Assembly: GCA_016935485.1 (NCBI GenBank)
Contig: JAFGQW010000161.1
Span: 1-42,344, forward strand
Length of the DNA: 42,344 bases
Direction: 5' to 3'
Origin: Planctomycetota bacterium
Lineage (GTDB): Bacteria > Planctomycetota > JAFGQW01
In this document: piece by piece, positions 8,796-18,593 of the stretch
Position numbering within the stretch: the stretch's first letter is position 1
Layout: each line of letters opens with the position of its first letter
The notes under the pieces: generated by a model
Told to the model about the DNA's origin: nothing
Database searches by the model: none
What the model saw: the letters and a program-made list of their open reading frames with translations, nothing else
Position numbers and translations under genes: made by a program

Positions 8796-10542
8796 CGCCT
8801 CGGCGCTCCTCCCCGCCCGGCCGTGGGGCCGCGGCCAGACCGAAGTAGCGCAGCAGCGTTCCCTTGGAGCGCTCGAGCTGCGCCCGTGCGATCATATGGT
8901 CCAGCAACGCCCGCCGCTCGTTGATCTGCGCTTGCGCAAGGTCCTCCTGGATGTCCAGAACCTGGTAGCTCGTGCTCTTGCCGACCTCCAGCCGCGCCTG
9001 CTCGCCCTTGAGCTGTTCCCGGGCGAAGCGCAGCGCTTCGCGCGTCTGCGTGATCGTATCGAAGGTCGTGTTGATCTCCCGGACCGCCTCGCGAATCTCG
9101 AGGTGGATGCGCGCGCGCAGCTCCTCCAGATCGGCCTGCACTCGCCGGCGATCCAGCACCGCTCGCAAGTAGTTCGCCCGGGCGGACTGGTTGCCGAGGG
9201 GCCACTCCAGGAGGAATCCGACCGACCAGCTGTCGTACTCCGCCCGGAGCACGTCGCGCATGGGATCCGACGCGTTCCCGCCGAGCCCGTTGTAGCGCAG
9301 CGAATACGTCAGATCGACCTTGGGCAGCACCTGATTGCGGTAGTCGTCCTCGTTGATCTTCGCGTTCTCGTACGCCAGCTGCCCCTCGCGCCAGTCGCCG
9401 CGGTGCACGAACGCTTCGGCGAGCGCCGCCGCGAACGGCGGCGCCTTCTCGCCGCGCTGGAGCGGACGATCGATCGGGTGCCACTCCTCGGCTGGGTCCG
9501 CATCGAAACCCTCCGGGTCCACGTACTGACGCAGACGATCCACCGTGTTCTTCACCGCGGCCGAAGCGCGCAGCACCTCGTTCTTGCGGGTGGCGATCTC
9601 GAAGTCCGCCTGGGTGACGTCCAGCCGGGTCATGGTCCCCGCTTTGAACTTCTCCAGGTTGTCGCGCTTGAGCGTTTCCGCCAGCCGCAGACTCTCCCGC
9701 GTGACGTCCAGGTTCTCGAGCGCATAGACGAGATTCCAGTAGGTCTGCTGCACGTTGAAGACGAGGTCATCGGTCGCGGTGCGCAGCTGTTCGCGGGCCA
9801 TCTGGCGCTGGTTTTCGCTCTGGCGCAGGCCCGCCAGGTTGGCCGTGAACCAGCCGCCGCGGAGCAGCGGCTGGGTCACATGGAACTGCACTTGGTCGGT
9901 GTAGCTGGGGTTGATGGTGGCGAAGTACTGGTTGGTCTTGAGCCGCTCGAAGCTGTAGCTCACTGCCACCTCGGTTCCCGTCGCGAACTTCTTCTCGAGC
10001 GAGAGGTCCCACGAGTAGGACTGGCGCCTGGGCACCGCGGGCGAGTCGTTCGTCGTGGTGCTCGCTGGGAAACCGGGCCCGAGGTTTCCGGTGAACCCTC
10101 CCGAGGCCGAGCCCCCGGGGGCCTGCGTTCCCTCGAGTGCGCTCGCTGTCGGGCTGGTCTGGTCCCCGTAGGAGCCGCGCGACCGCAATACCGGGTCGAA
10201 CGCCCCCGCGGCAGCCGCCACCCCGGTTGCACTGGCCCCGGCGGCAAGGCGGTGCGCCTTCAGCTGGAAGTTGTTGTCGAGCGCCAGCCGGACGCACCCG
10301 GCCAGGGTGACCGGCCGAAGTGACGGGGCCGGCGCGTCCGGACCGCCCTCCTGGCCGCAGCCATGGCGGCCGCACAGTCCGATCGCGAGCCCGACGAACA
10401 CCACGATGCACCTGCCGGGTCCGCACCGCCCGCGGCCCGATCTTTCGCGACCCCCCGAGCCTCGGGGGCCTCGTTGTACCTGCGCCCCTGCCCCAATGCC
10501 AATGCCAATGCCAATGCCAACGCCAACGCCAACGTGCTTCAT
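8785..10542 (-). CDS. TolC family outer membrane efflux protein
   Basis: VTLAGCVRLALDNNFQLKAHRLAAGAS... and ...VRFHVTQPLL-type/ANYLRAVLDRRRVQADLEELRARIHLEIREAVREINTTFDTITQTREALRFAREQLKGEQARLEVGKSTSYQVLDIQEDLAQAQINERRALLDHMIARAQLERSKGTLL; typical OEP repeats. Start ATG 10542 overlaps the upstream stop as ATGA. Confidence 0.88.
   Translation of the reverse strand: MKHVGVGVGIGIGIGIGAGAQVQRGPRGSGGRERSGRGRCGPGRCIVVFVGLAIGLCGRHGCGQEGGPDAPAPSLRPVTLAGCVRLALDNNFQLKAHRLAAGASATGVAAAAGAFDPVLRSRGSYGDQTSPTASALEGTQAPGGSASGGFTGNLGPGFPASTTTNDSPAVPRRQSYSWDLSLEKKFATGTEVAVSYSFERLKTNQYFATINPSYTDQVQFHVTQPLLRGGWFTANLAGLRQSENQRQMAREQLRTATDDLVFNVQQTYWNLVYALENLDVTRESLRLAETLKRDNLEKFKAGTMTRLDVTQADFEIATRKNEVLRASAAVKNTVDRLRQYVDPEGFDADPAEEWHPIDRPLQRGEKAPPFAAALAEAFVHRGDWREGQLAYENAKINEDDYRNQVLPKVDLTYSLRYNGLGGNASDPMRDVLRAEYDSWSVGFLLEWPLGNQSARANYLRAVLDRRRVQADLEELRARIHLEIREAVREINTTFDTITQTREALRFAREQLKGEQARLEVGKSTSYQVLDIQEDLAQAQINERRALLDHMIARAQLERSKGTLLRYFGLAAAPRPGGEERRGDGP
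10493..10534. repeat. Hexanucleotide microsatellite: 4x CCAATG then 3x CCAACG (7 units, 42 bp)
   Basis: Read directly on + strand: ccaatgccaatgccaatgccaatgccaacgccaacgccaacg; encodes GVGVGVGIGIGIGIG-like dipeptides right after the TolC start codon on the - strand. Confidence 0.97.
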
Positions 10543-11789
10543 CGCGAACGGCCTCCCCGGGTCTGGTCAGAGATCTGTGGTCCGGCGCGCGCCTGGGACG
10601 CCCGCAGCGCCGCTTCCTGCTTGCTGAACTGCTCGCTGAAGACGAACTCGAGGAGCTTCAGCCACTCGCCGCACTCCGTGTCCGGCGAGTTCGCCAGGCG
10701 CGATCGATGTTCGCGCAGCGCGGCGAGTGAGTCCGCGGTTCCGATGCGCGCCAGCGCGAGGATCGCCGACCGCCTCAGCTCCGGACGCTCGAGGGCCCGC
10801 CGGGCCGGCTCCGTGGCGGACCCTGCTTGCAGCCGGCCCAGAGCATCGAGAATACCCGAAGCCACGGACATCTCCGCCTCTTGAGCCAGGCGTGCCAGCA
10901 AGGCCGGAACCGCGACCGGGTCGCCGAGGCTGGCCAGATGCGCCGCGGCGAGCTCGCGCACCCGGGGCTCGGGTGCCGACAGGAGTTCGACCAGCAGCCC
11001 CAGCGCGTCCCGCCCCAGCTCGTCGAGCGCCTGCAGCATCGCGCCGATGCGGCCGGTCTCTTCCGCCGCCGTCTCGACGGCACGGCGGTGAAAGTCAATC
11101 CGCGCCCCGCGCCGATCCGGAAGGCGCTCCAGGCAGCGGCGCAGCTGCACCATGAGTCGGCGCGCCTGCGGCCGGGAGCTCGTGCGCTCCAGAATGCGCA
11201 GCCGATCCAGATCGCGGCAATCGAAGGCGCCGAGGTGGTTCGATGCGAGTTCGAGCAGCTCGCGCAAGGCGAGCAGCTGCACGTCCGGCAGGTCGCGCGA
11301 CAGCAGACCGAAGAACAGGTCCTTCAAGGCGCCGGCCTTCGCGGCGACGCCCGCTTCGGAATGCTCAATCGCAAGCACCTCCGCCAGCAACTCGAAGCGC
11401 CGCATGCCGAGGGGCGTGTCGAGCGTGATCCGGCTTACGGCCCGGTACTGCGGCGAAGGGCGCAGCGCTTCGAGGAAGAGCACCATTGGTTGATCGATCG
11501 CCGCGAAGTAGTCGGCACACCCGGCCAGCACGAGCAGCTCCGCGCCCCTGTCGGGACCCTCGCCATGGAAGACTCGCTCGACCTCGACGCACGCGATGGC
11601 CGAGCCGCGGAACGTGGAGATTCGCCGGACCACCCCGAGGATCCCGAGGTCACAGCGCGCCACCACTCGTGCGCCGACGTTCGAGACGAACGCGCCGGGG
11701 CGATCCTGGGCAGGCAGCGCCCCCCCGGCCAGGACGACGCCGAGCCAGATCGCGGCAGACCAGCAACTCCCGACGACCACTCGAGCCAT
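10539..11789 (-). CDS. Secreted HEAT-repeat-like protein
   Basis: Signal peptide MARVVVGSCWSAAIWLGVVLAGGALPAQ; alpha-helical repeats LLVELLSAPEPRVRELAAAHLASLGDPVAVPALLARLAQ...RRSAILALARIGTADSLAAL. ATGA overlap with the downstream TolC gene. Confidence 0.75.
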   Translation of the reverse strand: MARVVVGSCWSAAIWLGVVLAGGALPAQDRPGAFVSNVGARVVARCDLGILGVVRRISTFRGSAIACVEVERVFHGEGPDRGAELLVLAGCADYFAAIDQPMVLFLEALRPSPQYRAVSRITLDTPLGMRRFELLAEVLAIEHSEAGVAAKAGALKDLFFGLLSRDLPDVQLLALRELLELASNHLGAFDCRDLDRLRILERTSSRPQARRLMVQLRRCLERLPDRRGARIDFHRRAVETAAEETGRIGAMLQALDELGRDALGLLVELLSAPEPRVRELAAAHLASLGDPVAVPALLARLAQEAEMSVASGILDALGRLQAGSATEPARRALERPELRRSAILALARIGTADSLAALREHRSRLANSPDTECGEWLKLLEFVFSEQFSKQEAALRASQARAGPQISDQTRGGRSR

Positions 11790-11904
11790 GACCCGCGGAT
11801 TATAACAGGCCGGCCGCCGACCGGAGACCCCCGGGATCGGCGTGGGGCCCGAACAGAGCCGCTCCCCGCGTCGCCAAGCGCCGGTGCGGCGAGCGTCGAC
11901 GTCA

Positions 11905-12068
11905 GGGCCCGCGCAAGAGGAACCTGCCAGTCTGCGCGGATTCTCTCGCCCAGATCCGCACGGCGGAAAGCCGGTGGAATCGCTGATTCGAACCGGCTTT
12001 CCGCCCCGCCTCACGAACCTGAACCAGAATCTCGCGCGAAACCCGGGAAGTCACTCTTGCGGGGTTCC
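11905..12068. repeat. Dispersed palindromic element, copy A
   Basis: GGGCCCGCGCAAGAGG...GGCGGAAAGCCGGTGGAATCGCTGATTCGAACCGGCTTTCCGCC...GAACCTGAACCAGAATCTCGCGCGAAACCCGGGAAGTCACTCTTGCGGGGTTCC; near-identical segments in copies at 13059-13204 (inverted) and 35223-35381. Confidence 0.9.
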
Positions 12069-12341
12069 TCAGACCCCCGCGTGCCTCAGGTCCGAGAAAC
12101 TCGCGCGGTAGACGCGCTTGCCGTGGGTGCGCGTCAGTCGTTTGCGGTTGAGCTGACGCTGGACCTTCTCGTGGAGGATCGTGAGATAACGCCCGCACTC
12201 GTCGCGCGTGCCCACGAAGATCGCATCGTCGCTCAGGCTGTTGTAGACCTTGTACAGGCGCTTGCCGTGGACCCTTCTCAGGAAACGAACAGAGAGGTCC
12301 AGCTTGAAGCCATCGTTCTTCTGATCATGCTCGTGGCTCAT
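12069..12341 (-). CDS. Small basic hypothetical protein (90 aa) with internal HGKRxY duplication
   Basis: MSHEHDQKNDGFKLDLSVRFLRRVHGKRLYKVYNSLSDDAIFVGTRDECGRYLTILHEKVQRQLNRKRLTRTHGKRVYRASFSDLRHAGV; plausible start and composition; not recognised. Confidence 0.6.
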   Translation of the reverse strand: MSHEHDQKNDGFKLDLSVRFLRRVHGKRLYKVYNSLSDDAIFVGTRDECGRYLTILHEKVQRQLNRKRLTRTHGKRVYRASFSDLRHAGV

Positions 12342-12578
12342 GTTGGTTCCATTCCCAGCCTGGCCGGGAGCCGGCGGCAGCCCGGACGCCGCGGATGGCC
12401 AGCACATACCCGGCGTGGCCTTCGCCCGCAGCCCACCGCGATCCGCCGCGAGCCGTCAGATTGCGGCGCAGAAGCACTTCCCGAACCGAAACGGCCCGCC
12501 CAGCCGTCGAACCGAACGGTGTCCGGGGCCGTCGCGGCCCGCGTCGGAGGTCTTGGGCGCACCGTGCAACCGCTTCTT

Positions 12579-12606
12579 GCGAAAGGACTTGCGGATTTCC
12601 TTTCGC
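12579..12606. other. Stem-loop, perfect 9 bp stem (GCGAAAGGA / TCCTTTCGC, 10 nt loop)
   Basis: gcgaaaggacttgcggatttcctttcgc read directly; function unknown. Confidence 0.6.
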
Positions 12607-12832
12607 CGATCGAAGTTCGGGTCTGGCTGTAGCTATACAAGAGCAATGCCGCGGCCGAAAACGCCCTCTTTTCCCCAAAAAGTCGCCTCCATCGAGGCAG
12701 GGCGCTGCTGGTCGATCCAAGACCGGCGACGTCCAGTTTCCATCAGGACCTGATTCCGTCAGGGATCCTGCGACAGGACCCACAGGACAAACGCGACTCG
12801 AGAGTCCCTACAGGGTTTTGCTGCAGTCTGCG

Positions 12833-12875
12833 CGAGGCTGCGATCCTCGAGAGGCGGTTCCTTTCCGCAGCCTCG
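12833..12875. other. Inverted repeat, perfect 10 bp arms (CGAGGCTGCG / CGCAGCCTCG)
   Basis: cgaggctgcg atcctcgagaggcggttccttt cgcagcctcg region read directly, non-coding context. Confidence 0.55.
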
Positions 12876-13058
12876 GGCGAGAATCCGGTCCGCCACTCAA
12901 GACCCGACGACGATTCCAGAGAACCAATACGTGCCGAGCCCGCTCCGTGCGTGAGGAACTCCCGGTTTTTTTCTTCGCCGAGCATCGAAGGTTGCGAGCG
13001 CAGCGCATCGGGCGCATCGATCCAACCTGATTCTGTTCAGTCGCTTAGGGCGACTCAT

Positions 13059-13204
13059 GGCCCATGCAGGAAGCGCTTCCCGGGCTTGGAGGCCAGGTCT
13101 GAACTCAGGCTCCTGCGGCGGGATGCCGGTTCGAACCAGCGGTTCCACCGACTCTCCGCGGTGTGGACCTGGGCAAGAAAGGAAGGTGCTTCTCTCGCCG
13201 GCCC
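13059..13204. repeat. Dispersed palindromic element, copy B (inverted relative to A and C, more degenerate)
   Basis: ggcccatgcaggaagcgcttcccggg...caggtctgaactcagg...cgggatgccggttcgaaccagcggttccaccgactctccgcgg matches the reverse complement of copies A and C. Confidence 0.8.
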
Positions 13205-13542
13205 TTCTTTGCAGCTGGACCCCACGCGGGGCGGGATTGCCATGCTTTCCCTGAATCGCCTCGCTGCCACCTGCTCTGCCCAATCGCCCTGGCGGGTTCG
13301 TCGCCGCCGTGTGAAGCACTCCGGGATTCGTAACACGCGTTGAGCCCCGCCCGCCGCCGGACTCGTCGATCACGCTCCGCCGGATCCCTGCCGCCCTCCC
13401 CTCCTGCAGCGTCGGGCGCCGCCCCGCATTTCGATTAAAGCGCCATTCCGCCGAATCCCGAGAAGACTGCGTAGGCTGCGTTCATGCCATCTTCGAGTCC
13501 TTCACGGGCGCGAGCCGCGAGGCGGTGGAACGGAACCAAGTC

Positions 13543-15279
13543 ATGTCCGACCACAACAAGTCGATGCATCCCCACACGGATCCGGCAGCTGAAGATCTCG
13601 ACGAGCGGGCGCGTCTGTCCGACGCGATGCCGCCGGACGAGCTGGCCGATCCCGACGAGATCCTGATCCTCGAGCAGGACGCCGACCTGCAGTATTCTGA
13701 CGAAGGCGAGGTCCTCGTTTCCGCTCGCGAGCTCGAAGCCGGGTGTGAAGTGCAGGCTATGCGCGGCGACGCGCCGGACGCCGTTCCTGTCGCGGGCTCC
13801 GCCCCGACCCACCGCCCGGTGCAGGCGGCGCGCCGCCCCGGTCCCGCAACCGCCTCCCCGCCGGCTCGACAGACCCTGGTCGTGAAGATGCCGCGGCGCT
13901 CGCGCGCGCGCCTTCTTGTCTATGCCGCTACCGTGCTCGTCGCGGCGATGGCGGGCGCCACCTACTACTACACCCTTCACCCCGAGCACGTGCCCTGGAC
14001 TAGCCCGACGAAGAGCGCGACCACGGCCCGCATGAAACCGCCGCCCAGGCCGGCTCCGCTCACACCCGCCGAGATGCCGGACCCGGCAGCCGCGGAGGAA
14101 CCAGAGCCCGATCCCTTCGGCTCCGAGCCGGTTCCGGAGGACCCCGTCCCGCCGCCTGACGCCGGGCTCCCCGGCGAAGTCGACACGCCTCCGCCGCTGG
14201 AGGATCCGGTGCGCCGTGAGAATGGACGCCGTCCCGGCCCAGCCACCACAGCCCAGAGCCTTCAGGCGCTGCAGGAGCTCGTGAACATGCAGCTCGTCGA
14301 GGGCTTCGCCCGCCTGGAACCGGCCAGCGGCGGCATGACTCCTGGCATCACGGTCCGTTTGCGCGACGGCAAGGAAGTCGTGCTCGCTCCCGGCGAAAGC
14401 CTGGTCGAGCTCAGGAACGGCAATCACTTCAGGGGCGACATCGTCACTGTCGGCGAGGAGAGCCTGACGATGGCGTTTCCGTACGGCACGATTCGCATTC
14501 CCAGGCAGGATCTCAACCAGGTGCTGCCCCCGGGCACTGGTGGCGATCTGCCCCTCGATCAGTACCGGACCGGAATCGTCCGCCTGCGCAACGGCAACCG
14601 CCTCAGCGGCAAGATCGTGACGGTCACCGACGACCGGGTGGTCCTCGGCTTCCCCTCCGCCCAGATCGTCGTTCCCCGCACGGTCATGGCGGAAACCGAC
14701 GACGCGCTCGAGTATACCGAGGCCGACACGCCCCGCTACTACTTCGGCACCGCGCGCGCCGGGACTGCCGCGGCGCCAGGCGCGGGTCTGCCGGCGGAAG
14801 GTTTCCTCGGCGTCCCCTACTACGACTTCGTCAACGGTTTCAGCTTCGTGCCGCCTCGCGGATGGCAACGCTTCACCAAGGACGCGATCCTAGGGTTCCA
14901 TGCCCCGCCGGAATCCCCGCGGCCGGCCTCGCTCAACCTCGGCGGGCTGTACCTGGACGAAGGCGCCTTGCCAGGTGGTCTCGAGACCCTTCGTGACTCG
15001 CTGCCGAACGCGCTCGCGAACCTGCAGGTCCTCGGCGGTGTGCAGAGGACGACGACTCCGGAGCACACCTGGAACTTCGTGATCGAGTGCCTTGTGGTCG
15101 GCGCCGAGAGTACCGAGGCGGCAGCCGAACGCAGATCCCACGCCAAGCGGGCCCGCATCTACGTCTTCAGCCGCGCCCACCGCGTCTTCCTCATGAGCGC
15201 CTTCGCCATGGAGAGGGACTTCGACCAGATCGTGGCCGGCTTCGATCAGTGCGCGAAGACGTTCGACTACAAGAACTGA
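13543..15279 (+). CDS. Single-pass membrane protein with proline-rich linker and two LRNGN(x)nIPR modules
   Basis: Long acidic N-terminus, TM RARLLVYAATVLVAAMAGATYYYTL, PEPDPFGSEPVPEDPVPPPDAG linker, then VELRNGNHFRGDIVTVGEESLTMAFPYGTIRIPR and VRLRNGNRLSGKIVTVTDDRVVLGFPSAQIVVPR. Confidence 0.75.
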   Translation: MSDHNKSMHPHTDPAAEDLDERARLSDAMPPDELADPDEILILEQDADLQYSDEGEVLVSARELEAGCEVQAMRGDAPDAVPVAGSAPTHRPVQAARRPGPATASPPARQTLVVKMPRRSRARLLVYAATVLVAAMAGATYYYTLHPEHVPWTSPTKSATTARMKPPPRPAPLTPAEMPDPAAAEEPEPDPFGSEPVPEDPVPPPDAGLPGEVDTPPPLEDPVRRENGRRPGPATTAQSLQALQELVNMQLVEGFARLEPASGGMTPGITVRLRDGKEVVLAPGESLVELRNGNHFRGDIVTVGEESLTMAFPYGTIRIPRQDLNQVLPPGTGGDLPLDQYRTGIVRLRNGNRLSGKIVTVTDDRVVLGFPSAQIVVPRTVMAETDDALEYTEADTPRYYFGTARAGTAAAPGAGLPAEGFLGVPYYDFVNGFSFVPPRGWQRFTKDAILGFHAPPESPRPASLNLGGLYLDEGALPGGLETLRDSLPNALANLQVLGGVQRTTTPEHTWNFVIECLVVGAESTEAAAERRSHAKRARIYVFSRAHRVFLMSAFAMERDFDQIVAGFDQCAKTFDYKN

Positions 15280-15319
15280 CGCTCCGGTCCCGCAGGAACG
15301 ACGCCCCCCCGAGCGCGGC

Positions 15320-16477
<1,158 letters not shown>

Positions 16478-16575
16478 GGGTCCCTTCCCATCGCGATGGC
16501 CATGATCCCGAATCCATGACCGGGCCGGTCCCGAAGGCGTCGCGGCGGCCGGCCGACCGCGCGCACGCTCCGATC

Positions 16576-17235
16576 TCATCCACTTTCTGGTCTCGCTTCC
16601 GGAGCTTGCGGCTCCGGAAGATCAGGCGCGCCGTCCGGTCGCCGATCGCCCAGGCGCGCCTGAGCTAGTTCCTCGTAGTGCGGGCCGCGCGGACCGAGCA
16701 CGCTCCGCATCAAGGACGCCGCCGCCACGGTTTCCTCACCGAACCGCCGGTCGCGCCGGTACTCCAGGAAGGCGCGGAGCGTGCCGGCCCAGCCCGGTGC
16801 TCCCTTCCGGTCGCTGCCAGGTTTCGAACGAATGCGGCCGAGGGTGACGTGCGGAACAAACCGCTCTCGCTCACGGGGGAATCCCCGGCCGGCGAGCGCC
16901 TGTTCGAGCGAATCGGCCAGTCCGGCCAGCACGCCGGCGCCGTCTTCCGCTCCCGCCCAAAGCACCCGCGGCACGCGCCGTTGCAGGAACGCCCCGAGGC
17001 CGTGCACGACGAGCCGGGGCGCCGACCACGCGACGGTGGCCTCCTCCAGGGCTGCCCGAGCCGCTTCCAGGCGCTCCGGCGGGGTTTCCCCCAGGAATCG
17101 GAGCGTGAGATGGATGTTCTCGAACGCCACCCAGTTCACGGGAATGCCCGGCGGCAACTCCTCCTGGACCGACACCAGATTGCCTCGGGTCGCGGCCGAC
17201 AGGTTCAGGGCGACGAAAAGTCGCAGCGGCTCCAC
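16576..17235 (-). CDS. thpR: RNA 2',3'-cyclic phosphodiesterase (LigT/ThpR family)
   Basis: [17 protein letters not shown]...[14 protein letters not shown] and [14 protein letters not shown]: the two HxT motifs of the 2H phosphoesterases; adjacent to recA. GTG start inferred. Confidence 0.9.
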   Translation of the reverse strand: MEPLRLFVALNLSAATRGNLVSVQEELPPGIPVNWVAFENIHLTLRFLGETPPERLEAARAALEEATVAWSAPRLVVHGLGAFLQRRVPRVLWAGAEDGAGVLAGLADSLEQALAGRGFPRERERFVPHVTLGRIRSKPGSDRKGAPGWAGTLRAFLEYRRDRRFGEETVAAASLMRSVLGPRGPHYEELAQARLGDRRPDGAPDLPEPQAPEARPESG

Positions 17236-17675
17236 GCCCGTTCGTCCTTCCGTGATTCTCGATTCCCAGCTTCGCCCGCCGCCCGCAGCGAGCCTCGATC
17301 CATGTTTCGCCCGAGGGGTCGGAGCCCGAGCGGGCAACCACACTCCCTGTGCACGGCCCGGCATGCTACGCGATCCCATGACCCACGCGGCGTGCGACCG
17401 CAGCAGCACGGCGCAAAGTATTGCGGAAAAATGACTTGCAGATTCCCTCTTGCCCGCGGAGGAGGTCGCCGCGTTGGCGCGTATCGATCCGGCACAGTTT
17501 CACGAGCCCCGCCGGAAGCCAGTTAACATTTGCCTAACTCTAGCCGTCAGCCAGGGGGTCTGCAAGCCTTTTCCTCCCTGTCGTTGCGGAATCCCCCGTC
17601 GATCCTCCGGCTTGAGAATCCGGTCCACTTCCGGACCGCGATCTCCTCGAACCGGCCAGGCCGGGGGAGGGGTCC

Positions 17676-17705
17676 TTGACAAGGGGCGGAGCCGATCGGT
17701 AGACT
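17676..17705 (+). promoter_or_regulatory. Candidate sigma-70 promoter (TTGACA-N18-TAGACT)
   Basis: ttgacaaggggcggagccgatcggtagact upstream of the 17785 CDS; perfect -35, weak -10. Confidence 0.45.
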
Positions 17706-17784
17706 GGAGCCACTGCACGTGTGGAAGCGAGCAGAAAGGATGCTTGGACAAGCAGCCTGATCGCGGAACAAGCGAAAGAAGCTG

Positions 17785-18429
17785 ATGCCGATGCGAACGA
17801 CACCCCGGCTCGCGGCTCCCCTGCTGGGGGCGCTCCTGCTCGTCTCGAGCGCCGTCTCCACCTCCCAGGAGGCCCCGTTCCTCAGCCACGGCTCGGTCGG
17901 CGAGGACTCCGTTACGATCACGGTTCGCGGGACTCCCGGCGCGCACTGCGTGCTCGTCTGGGGCGTCTTCGAGGGTCGGACGATGTTCCATCTCCCCGAG
18001 AATCTCGGCGGCGCCGTCGCTCTTGACATCGCGCCGACGTGGCTGTTTGCCTCCACCCTCGACGGAAGCATCGCGTTCAACGCCGAGGGAGTCTGGACCT
18101 TCAAGATCCCCTGCCTTCCCCTGATCCGAATGCTCGTGGACCGGCTCCATTTCCAGGCTGTGTCGTTCCACCCGAGCGGCTCCCAGCTCAAGTCCGCGAC
18201 TTCGGTTCGTCTCGATCTGGAGATCTCCCGTCCCGTCAGCCCCAGGTCTGGACTGCTGGAAGCGCCGGGCACCTCTCGTGCCGGGGACCTCCCAGCCCAG
18301 CGTGCTCTGCCTGCTTCCAGGCAGCAGCCGTCTGTCTGGAGCGAACGTCGGGTCACCTCGAGCCAGGCCGCGTATCGCTATGATCCGTTCGGCAACCGCG
18401 TCCTGGAGCCGAGGATCTCGACGCGCTGA
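17785..18429 (+). CDS. Hypothetical secreted protein
   Basis: Signal peptide MPMRTTPRLAAPLLGALLLVSSAVSTSQ; beta-rich mature part. Confidence 0.6.
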   Translation: MPMRTTPRLAAPLLGALLLVSSAVSTSQEAPFLSHGSVGEDSVTITVRGTPGAHCVLVWGVFEGRTMFHLPENLGGAVALDIAPTWLFASTLDGSIAFNAEGVWTFKIPCLPLIRMLVDRLHFQAVSFHPSGSQLKSATSVRLDLEISRPVSPRSGLLEAPGTSRAGDLPAQRALPASRQQPSVWSERRVTSSQAAYRYDPFGNRVLEPRISTR

Positions 18430-18593
18430 GTTCTTCCCGATTTTCCGACGTTCCGTGCTCTGGGCACATAAGCATATTCCTATCAGGGGTTTAGCTGCGC
18501 TCTGCCCGCTTCTTTTTCGCATTTTTTCGCTAGCAGATTCCCGTGTGGACGCCACTATTAGCCGTGTCCGCGCGTGGAGGATGAGGTGGCGTT

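Noticed and set aside
11795-11806. TATAAT on the minus strand just upstream of the HEAT-like gene as a promoter
   Set aside because: Perfect -10 hexamer but no acceptable -35 and it sits about 10 bp from the start codon; not enough to call.
13128-13150. GGTTCGAACC / GGTTCGAATC in the dispersed repeat looks like a tRNA T-arm
   Set aside because: No matching acceptor, D or anticodon arms around it; explained as part of the internal palindrome of the repeat.
18369-18429. YRYDPFGNRVLEP at the C-terminus of the 17785 protein resembles an RHS/YD repeat
   Set aside because: Single short match in a small secreted protein with no other RHS repeats; likely chance.
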